Of a DNA stretch of 5,908 nt, positions 4,690 through 5,908 are shown in pieces. The stretch's first letter is position 1. The number at the start of each line of letters is the position of its first letter. The notes under the pieces were generated by a model. That model was not told the DNA's origin, made no database searches, and worked only from the letters and a program-made list of their open reading frames with translations. The stretch lies in NCBI GenBank assembly GCA_947097615.1, contig CAMURX010000112.1, positions 1-5,908 on the forward strand, read 5' to 3'. Made by a program: the position numbers and the translations under genes. The stretch is from an uncultured Neisseria sp. (GTDB taxonomy: Bacteria; Pseudomonadota; Gammaproteobacteria; Burkholderiales; Neisseriaceae).

Positions 4690-4737
4690 TTTCAGACGGC
4701 CTTTGGTGTGCCAATGTTTCCAACAGGCCGTCTGAAA
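4690..4737 (-). repeat. Inverted DUS pair with nested hairpin between hscA and the glycosylase-like gene
   Basis: Arms TTTCAGACGGCCT (4690-4702) and AGGCCGTCTGAAA (4725-4737) are perfectly complementary over 13 bp, with a 22-nt loop. The loop holds its own short stem, TTGG-TGTG-CCAA (4703-4714). In the minus-strand RNA it begins 11 nt after the hscA stop and its closing arm touches the Shine-Dalgarno of the next gene. No T-run follows, so attenuation or RNA processing is likelier than full termination. Confidence 0.8.
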
Positions 4738-4748
4738 CCGTTGTCCGT

Positions 4749-5908
4749 TTAAATATCGTCCACGCTTTGGCCGGTGAGGGCGCGTTGGATATTGCGGTTC
4801 ATGCGTTTGGCAGCGAAGTTGTCTGTGGCGTTGCCCAAGTCGGACACGGCGGCGCGGATTTCTTCGGCGCTGCCGCTGTTCAGACTGCCTTCGAGCGCGG
4901 CGATGCTGCTTTGGATGGCGGCAAGCTCGGCTTCGTCGAGCAGGTCGGCATCGAGTTCCAGCGCGGCGGCTACGGCACCGAGCAACCCTTCGGCTTCGAC
5001 GGCGGCTTCGGCGCGGGCGCGGGCGGCCATGTCTTCGGCGGCGTTGGCCATGCTGTCTTTGAGCATTTGCGTGATGGTGTCGTCGTCGAGGCCGTAGGAG
5101 GGCTTGACTTCGATTTGCGCCTGCACGCCGGTGGACTGCTCCTGCGCGGATACCGACAACAGGCCGTCTGCATCGACTTGGAAGGTAACGCGGATACGCG
5201 CCGCGCCGGCGGCCATTGGCGGAATGCCGCGCAGGGTGAATTTGGCGAGGCTGCGGCAGTCGGACACCAATTCGCGCTCGCCTTGTACGACGTGAACGGT
5301 CATGGCGGTTTGGCCGTCTTTGAATGTAGTGAAATCTTGGGCGCGGGCGGTGGGGATGGTGGAATTGCGCGGGATGATTTTTTCGGCGAGGCCGCCGTAG
5401 GTTTCGAGGCCGAGCGACAGGGGAATCACGTCGAGCAGCAGCCATTCGCCGGCGGTTTTGTTGCCCGCAAGTACATCGGCCTGCATGGCCGCGCCCAACG
5501 CGACGACTTGGTCGGGGTTGAGATTGTTGAGCGGCGTTTGGCCGAAGAAGGTGGCCACGGCCTGCTGGATGTGCGGCATACGGGTCGAGCCGCCTACCAT
5601 AATCACGCCTTTGATGTCGGCTTTGGACACGCCCGCGTCTTTGAGCGCCTGCTTCACCGGTTCGATGGTTTTTTGCACCAGATGGCGCGTCAGCTCTTGA
5701 AATTCTTGGCGGGTAACGGTGGTGCGGATTGGGCGGCCGTCTGAAAGCTCGGTTTCGATGCGGGTTTGCTCGCGGTCGGTCAACTCTTCTTTGGCGCGGC
5801 GGGCAAGCGAGAGCAGGAGTTGGCTGTCTTGGTCGGATAATTGCGACAGACCGAGTTGTTCGAGTAGGTGGCAGAACAGGCGTTGGTCGAAATAGTCGCC
5901 GCCCAAGG
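4749..5908 (-). CDS. hscA: HscA, Hsp70-type Fe-S cluster chaperone, C-terminal part (5' end outside window)
   Basis: The last 385 or so residues of a specialised Hsp70 that, with HscB, releases iron-sulfur clusters from the scaffold IscU; the full protein is about 615-620 residues. The window opens in the ATPase domain at LGGDYFDQ, the Hsp70 GGDxFD motif. [14 protein letters not shown] follows near residues 101-114 of the fragment, then [15 protein letters not shown] (near 130-144). The interdomain linker and start of the substrate domain are [17 protein letters not shown] (near 156-172). A helical C-terminal lid rich in Ala and Glu follows, ending SVDDI without the DnaK EEVD-like tail. ISC placement (fdx and iscX downstream) distinguishes it from DnaK. 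The TTG at 5906 is an internal Leu codon, not a start. The gene contains uptake-sequence matches at 5734-5745, 5161-5172 and 4879-4890. Confidence 0.96.
   Translation of the reverse strand, partial: LGGDYFDQRLFCHLLEQLGLSQLSDQDSQLLLSLARRAKEELTDREQTRIETELSDGRPIRTTVTRQEFQELTRHLVQKTIEPVKQALKDAGVSKADIKGVIMVGGSTRMPHIQQAVATFFGQTPLNNLNPDQVVALGAAMQADVLAGNKTAGEWLLLDVIPLSLGLETYGGLAEKIIPRNSTIPTARAQDFTTFKDGQTAMTVHVVQGERELVSDCRSLAKFTLRGIPPMAAGAARIRVTFQVDADGLLSVSAQEQSTGVQAQIEVKPSYGLDDDTITQMLKDSMANAAEDMAARARAEAAVEAEGLLGAVAAALELDADLLDEAELAAIQSSIAALEGSLNSGSAEEIRAAVSDLGNATDNFAAKRMNRNIQRALTGQSVDDI
5734..5745 (+). repeat. Intragenic DUS in hscA
   Basis: CGGCCGTCTGAA contains the exact 10-base uptake core, with C in place of the leading A. 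It encodes Leu-Ser-Asp-Gly-Arg on the minus strand. Two one-mismatch copies also lie in hscA: AGGCCGTCTGCA (5161-5172) and TTCAGACTGCCT (4879-4890). Confidence 0.8.

Noticed and set aside
4767..5744. 325-codon plus-strand open frame
   Set aside because: It lies opposite hscA, with Gly/Ala/His-rich composition and no recognisable domain; the HscA frame is unmistakable.
5904..5906. TTG as a start codon for hscA
   Set aside because: It encodes the Leu of the LGGDxFD motif in the middle of the ATPase domain; the real start lies beyond the window.
1..5908. CRISPR array or RNA gene
   Set aside because: The repeated 12-mers are uptake sequences in both orientations at irregular spacing, not CRISPR repeats, and I see no tRNA cloverleaf or rRNA segment.

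Overview
The window comes from a Neisseria species or close relative. The clearest sign is the 12-mer AGGCCGTCTGAA and its complement, the AG variant of the Neisseria DNA uptake sequence (DUS). The 10-mer core GCCGTCTGAA occurs 14 times exactly in 5.9 kb, plus several one-mismatch copies. The G+C-rich coding and the predominance of the AG rather than the AT form suggest a commensal Neisseria rather than a meningococcus or gonococcus, but the species cannot be fixed from this window.

Every gene I can support lies on the minus strand, so transcription runs from high to low coordinates. The right half (5908 to 2787) is the end of an iron-sulfur cluster (ISC) locus. It holds the C-terminal 385 codons of hscA, a small T4 endonuclease V-like (pyrimidine dimer glycosylase family) gene, fdx (2Fe-2S ferredoxin), iscX, and a spermidine-synthase-like gene that overlaps iscX by one base (TAATG). 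This resembles the E. coli tail hscA-fdx-iscX, with a DNA-repair-family gene inserted and an SpeE-like gene appended.

The left half holds two separately transcribed membrane transporters: a YeiH/UPF0324 family protein (1315-2337) and the N-terminal 344 residues of a DASS/SLC13 anion symporter (1-1033, running off the left edge). The gap 2338-2786 contains a strong bidirectional terminator, a degenerate dRS3 element, a DUS hairpin, and a coding-like stretch with no normal start that may be a gene remnant.

The most distinctive feature is how DUS copies are placed. Every gene boundary that is not an overlap carries an inverted DUS pair able to form a hairpin, including three boundaries inside the apparent isc operon. 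One pair ends the glycosylase-like gene itself, since its TGA stop is the TGA of the DUS. Another encloses a REP-like double palindrome between fdx and iscX. No RNA gene, CRISPR array, insertion sequence or prophage is visible, and I see no clearly novel multi-gene system.
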